A stretch of DNA of 64,000 bases, from the NCBI GenBank assembly GCA_040751955.1, contig JBFMFY010000008.1, forward strand, positions 1 through 64,000, in the 5' to 3' direction. The number at the start of each line of letters is the position of its first letter. The first letter of the stretch is position 1. Source of the stretch: SpSt-333 sp040751955. Its GTDB lineage: Bacteria; Bacteroidota; Ignavibacteria; UBA10030; UBA8401. Of this stretch, positions 61,405-64,000 are shown piece by piece. Both the position numbers and the translations under genes were made by a program. Below the pieces are notes generated by a model, which made no database searches, was not told where the DNA came from, and saw nothing but the letters and a program-made list of their open reading frames with translations.

Positions 61405-61614
61405 ATGTCTAGTGAAATTATATTTGTAGTAGAAGAATCGCCCGAAAGTGGCTATACCGCCCGTGCACTAGGAGAATCGATTTTCACCGAGGCAGAAACC
61501 CTTGATGATCTCCGTTCAATGATCAAAGATGCAGTGAAATGTCATTTTGAGGAAGTTGCAATGCCGCGAATGATCAGACTTCATTTTGTGAAAGAAGAAT
61601 TACTTGCTATATGA
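61405..61614 (+). CDS. hicB: HicB-like antitoxin, short form
   Basis: A 69-residue protein with the partial RNase H fold of HicB antitoxins (IIFVVEESPESGYTARALG, then an AETLDDLRSMIKDAV helix). It is only the toxin-binding part: the usual C-terminal ribbon-helix-helix or HTH DNA-binding domain is absent. Strong coupling to the next gene: its TGA overlaps the hicA ATG by 4 bases (ATGA). A GAGGTGA ribosome site precedes the ATG. The antitoxin-first order is the reverse of classical hicA-hicB. Confidence 0.8.
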   Translation: MSSEIIFVVEESPESGYTARALGESIFTEAETLDDLRSMIKDAVKCHFEEVAMPRMIRLHFVKEELLAI

Positions 61615-61856
61615 GACTTCCGAGGGATGTTTCTGCAGAAACTCTTGTCAATCTGTTGAAAAAGTTCGGGTATAGAGTCACCCGGCAATCGGGAAGCCAT
61701 ATTAGACTAACAACTGATGAAAACGGAGAGCATCACCTTACAATTCCGAATCACAACCCTCTCAAGATTGGAACGCTTTCTGCAGTGCTAAATGATGTTG
61801 CGAGCCATTTCAATAAGACCAAAGATGAAATTACTTCGTCACTTTTTACACAATAA
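61611..61856 (+). CDS. hicA: HicA-like mRNA interferase toxin
   Basis: An 81-residue double-stranded-RNA-binding-fold protein of the HicA family. The catalytic His is H30 in RQSGSHIRLT, within the LLKKFGYRVTRQSGSH helix-strand unit, and LTIPNHNPLKIGTLSAVL is the conserved second half. It should cleave mRNA in a translation-linked way when HicB is lost. It ends 1 base before the P-component gene of the TRAP transporter, so the pair sits inside that operon. Confidence 0.85.
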   Translation: MRLPRDVSAETLVNLLKKFGYRVTRQSGSHIRLTTDENGEHHLTIPNHNPLKIGTLSAVLNDVASHFNKTKDEITSSLFTQ

Positions 61857-61857
61857 A

Positions 61858-62865
61858 ATGAGTATGAATAAATCGTTCGTTGTTTCTTTCCTAATTTTCA
61901 TCATCACATCTCTTGTGCACACACAGGAATTTAAGATCAAGTTCGCCACACTCGCTCCTGAAGGGAGCACATGGATCAATGTGATGAAAGAATATGATGC
62001 CGCGATCCGGAAAGAGAGCGGGGGCAGACTTGGCTTTACGATCTATCCCGGCGGTGTCGCGGGAGATGAAAAAGATGTAATGCGCAAAATCCGTCTCGGG
62101 CAATTCCACGCGGCGGGCGTAACCGGATTCGGCATCGGCGAAGTTGCAAAGCCGGTACGAGTTCTTGATTCGCCGTTCATGTTTAAAAATACCGCTGAAG
62201 TTGATCACATCCTCGAACAGTTTGAGGGCGAACTGCGCAAAGAATTTGAGAACGGGGGATTCGTGCTGCTGGGCTGGGCGGAAGTCGGCTTCGTGTACGT
62301 CTTTACAAACACACCCGTATCAAAAGTTGAAGATATGAAGAATGTGAAGATGTGGGAGTGGGAAGGGGATCCTGTTGCCGATGCGACGTTCAAACAATTC
62401 GGCATCAATCCGATCCAATTGTCGATCACCGATGTCCTCACATCGCTGCAGACCGGTTTGATCAACGGCGTGTACACATCTCCGCTTGCCGCCGTATCTT
62501 TACAGTGGTTTGCTGCAACAAAGTACATGATGGATCTGCCGCTTACAAATTCGATGGGAGCTGTGATTATCGCCAAGCGCGAATTCGATAAAATGCCTGC
62601 GGACATTCAACAAATCTTATTGAAACACGGCAAAACGTACATGCGCAAATTGACGGAGCAGAGCAGGAAAGACAATCAGAAGTCTCTCGAAACATTGAAG
62701 AAGAACAAGATCCAGTTTGTGAAACCCGACCCGAAGGAAATGCAATCGTACGACGAGATCGGCAAACGGGCGCGGCAAGCGATGGTCGGCAGGTTATTCT
62801 CGCAGGATCTTCTTATGCGTGTCGAAAAAGCGCTGGCGGACTTCCGTGCAAAGGGCAGTAAATGA
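61858..62865 (+). CDS. TRAP transporter solute-binding protein (DctP family)
   Basis: A 335-residue periplasmic binding protein with a signal peptide (NKSFVVSFLIFIITSLVHTQ). IKFATLAPEGSTWINVMKE and GGRLGFTIYPGGVAGDEKDVMRKIRLGQ are DctP/TTT-group signatures, and DVLTSLQTGLINGVYTSPLAAV is the conserved domain-hinge region. It binds an organic anion or other hydrophobic solute for the membrane part; with a TatT protein, a lipophilic ligand has been proposed in Treponema. The ATG at 61858 is 1 base after hicA; 61864 is an alternative. The frame upstream to 61792 is inside hicA and rejected. Confidence 0.92.
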   Translation: MSMNKSFVVSFLIFIITSLVHTQEFKIKFATLAPEGSTWINVMKEYDAAIRKESGGRLGFTIYPGGVAGDEKDVMRKIRLGQFHAAGVTGFGIGEVAKPVRVLDSPFMFKNTAEVDHILEQFEGELRKEFENGGFVLLGWAEVGFVYVFTNTPVSKVEDMKNVKMWEWEGDPVADATFKQFGINPIQLSITDVLTSLQTGLINGVYTSPLAAVSLQWFAATKYMMDLPLTNSMGAVIIAKREFDKMPADIQQILLKHGKTYMRKLTEQSRKDNQKSLETLKKNKIQFVKPDPKEMQSYDEIGKRARQAMVGRLFSQDLLMRVEKALADFRAKGSK

Positions 62866-63377
62866 AGCCGCTGCTTTTTATCGACAGATGGTTTGAAAAA
62901 ATTTCCGGGTGGCTGCTCATTCTTTTCCTCGGTATTATGATCGTGATGTCGTTCGGTCAGGTGGTGCTGAGGAATTTTTTTGACACGAGTATTGAGTGGG
63001 GAGACGTGTTCCTCAGGCATCTTGTCTTGTGGGTTGGGTACTTCGGCGCGGTCATTGCAACAGGAGAACGGCGCCATCTCAAAATAGAATTTTTGACCAA
63101 GCTGGTTCCCCTCAAAGTCCGAAAAATATTTTTTATCATTACAAATCTATTCGCTGCATTCATCTGCTACCTGTTGATGCAGGCGTCCATTTCATTCGTA
63201 CAACTGGAAATTGAGTCGGAAAGCACATTGATTCTCGATCTGCCGTTATGGTACTTCATCGGTATCATTCCTGTCGGGTACGCCATCATTTCCTTCCGTT
63301 TTGCCATTCATTCACTCGGATGGATCTCTGAAATACCGAAAGGTGATTGGGAGATCGAGGAGGTTCAGCATTTATGA
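62862..63377 (+). CDS. TRAP transporter small permease (DctQ family)
   Basis: A 171-residue membrane protein with four helices. The hallmark FGQVVLRNFFDTSIEWGDVFLRHLVLWVG (here given only in part) is near residues 30-60: VVLRNFFDTSIEW. The start overlaps the P-component stop by 4 bases (ATGA) and the stop overlaps the M-component start likewise. Q bridges the P protein and the M permease. Confidence 0.93.
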   Translation: MKPLLFIDRWFEKISGWLLILFLGIMIVMSFGQVVLRNFFDTSIEWGDVFLRHLVLWVGYFGAVIATGERRHLKIEFLTKLVPLKVRKIFFIITNLFAAFICYLLMQASISFVQLEIESESTLILDLPLWYFIGIIPVGYAIISFRFAIHSLGWISEIPKGDWEIEEVQHL

Positions 63378-64000
63378 ACGTTCTCATCATTGTTCTGGCT
63401 CTCATCATTCTCGTATTAATCGGTTCGCCTCTCTTCACAATTATCGGCGCTATCTCTCTCTATGGATTTTCTGCTGAAGGGATCGACACCGCTGCGATCA
63501 TTATCGAATTGTACCGCCTTGCAAGCCAGCCGGTGCTGCTGGCAATCCCGCTGTTCACTGTTGCAGGATATTTCCTTGCAGAAAGCAAAGCGCCACAGCG
63601 GATCGTTGCGCTTGCGCAGGCACTGATCGGCTGGATGCCGGGAGGATTGGCGATCGTCGTGTTGATCAGTTGCGCTATCTTCACCGCGTTCACCGGCGGA
63701 TCAGGAGTTACGATCGTTGCGCTTGGCGGGCTTGTTTTTCCGATCCTGCTCGCGGAAAAGTATTCAGAAAAATTCTCGCTCGGATTAGTCACCACTTCCG
63801 GTTCGCTCGGATTGTTGTTTCCCCCGTCGCTGCCGATTATTCTTTACGGCACATTTGCCGAGGTTTCGATCGACTCGTTGTTCCGCGCGGGAATTGTTCC
63901 GGGAATTATCCTGATGCTCGTTATCGCGATCTACAGTATTCAACAGGGTGGCAAGGCGCACGTGCCGCGTCATCCGTTCGATGCAAAGAAAGCGTGGAAG
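63374..64000 (+). CDS. TRAP transporter large permease (DctM family), partial (N-terminal 209 residues)
   Basis: The frame opens at ATG 63374, overlapping the DctQ stop (ATGA), and runs off the window. The translation starts MNVLIIVLALIILVLIGSP and includes LLAIPLFTVAGYFLAES, AIFTAFTGGSGVTIVALGG (the conserved substrate/Na+ region of the first half) and LGLLFPPSLPIILYGT, all DctM signatures. The rest, including the second half of the transport fold, lies outside. It supplies the Na+-driven transport channel for the P/T receptor pair. Confidence 0.92.
   Translation, partial: MNVLIIVLALIILVLIGSPLFTIIGAISLYGFSAEGIDTAAIIIELYRLASQPVLLAIPLFTVAGYFLAESKAPQRIVALAQALIGWMPGGLAIVVLISCAIFTAFTGGSGVTIVALGGLVFPILLAEKYSEKFSLGLVTTSGSLGLLFPPSLPIILYGTFAEVSIDSLFRAGIVPGIILMLVIAIYSIQQGGKAHVPRHPFDAKKAWK

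Noticed and set aside
1..64000. tRNA, rRNA, SRP RNA, transposase or prophage genes
   Set aside because: No cloverleaf-like sequences with a T-arm consensus, no rRNA words and no transposase or phage motifs were recognised by eye; a covariance-model scan was not possible.

Overview
The window is about 64 kb of a gene-dense, medium-GC bacterial chromosome, most like a member of the Ignavibacteria/Chlorobi-Kryptonia side of the FCB (Bacteroidota) group. The reasons are several secreted proteins ending in type IX secretion (T9SS) sorting domains with the NPFNP and KVYDVLGKE signatures, PorV-like barrels, a SusC-like TonB-dependent receptor, heptose/LPS and TamB genes (a Gram-negative envelope), an F-type ATP synthase operon without the beta and epsilon genes, a futalosine-type menaquinone gene, and promoters that look like TTGnnn-N17-TAnnTTTG. 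The species is not identified. No rRNA, tRNA, CRISPR array, transposase or prophage was seen. No stretch above 300 bases lacks a gene; the longest gap is about 290 bases, before 34045.

Layout. 1-3.1 kb: a partial class V aminotransferase (minus), a GT4 glycosyltransferase, a membrane-anchored M23 peptidase and a bactofilin. 3.1-8.7 kb: ATP synthase genes atpZ-like, atpI-like, atpB-E-F-H-A-G. 8.8-12.7 kb: the classical translation cluster ffh-rpsP-khpA-rimM-trmD-rplS. 12.7-16.9 kb: mqnA-like, recN, cysS. 16.9-22.4 kb: envelope proteins of unknown role, including two tandem aromatic-rich lipoproteins (one with a CxxCH motif), a FadL/PorV-type barrel, and a TPR protein with a degenerate receiver domain. 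22.4-27.9 kb: a Rieske oxygenase, an amino-acid permease, an AT-rich Fic gene that looks imported, a DinB-like protein and a Ca2+/H+ exchanger.

28-43.7 kb is a secretome region: two stand-alone large T9SS cargo genes, then a tightly spaced six-gene run (TonB receptor, large exported protein, lipoprotein, PorV-like barrel, IPT/propeller lipoprotein, T9SS propeller protein) bounded by a good promoter candidate and a strong terminator. Two of the large proteins share a homologous body of roughly 580 residues but carry different N- and C-termini. This cassette is the best candidate here for an undescribed surface system; its substrate cannot be told from sequence.

43.8-55.1 kb: hldA-hldC (ADP-heptose), TamB-like, RNase R, and a large fusion of an HExxH peptidase-like domain, a TolB-like propeller and an Omp85-type barrel. 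55.2-60.3 kb (minus strand): a second amino-acid permease and a phoD-response regulator-histidine kinase operon. 60.5-64 kb: a TatT-type TRAP transporter operon (tatT, P, Q, M; the M gene runs off the window) with a small hicB-hicA toxin-antitoxin pair inside it.

Palindromic intergenic elements of at least one REP-like family (4998-5079, 15319-15392, a degenerate half copy at 11518-11565) interrupt otherwise conserved operons. All assignments are from reading motifs by eye; no database search was run.
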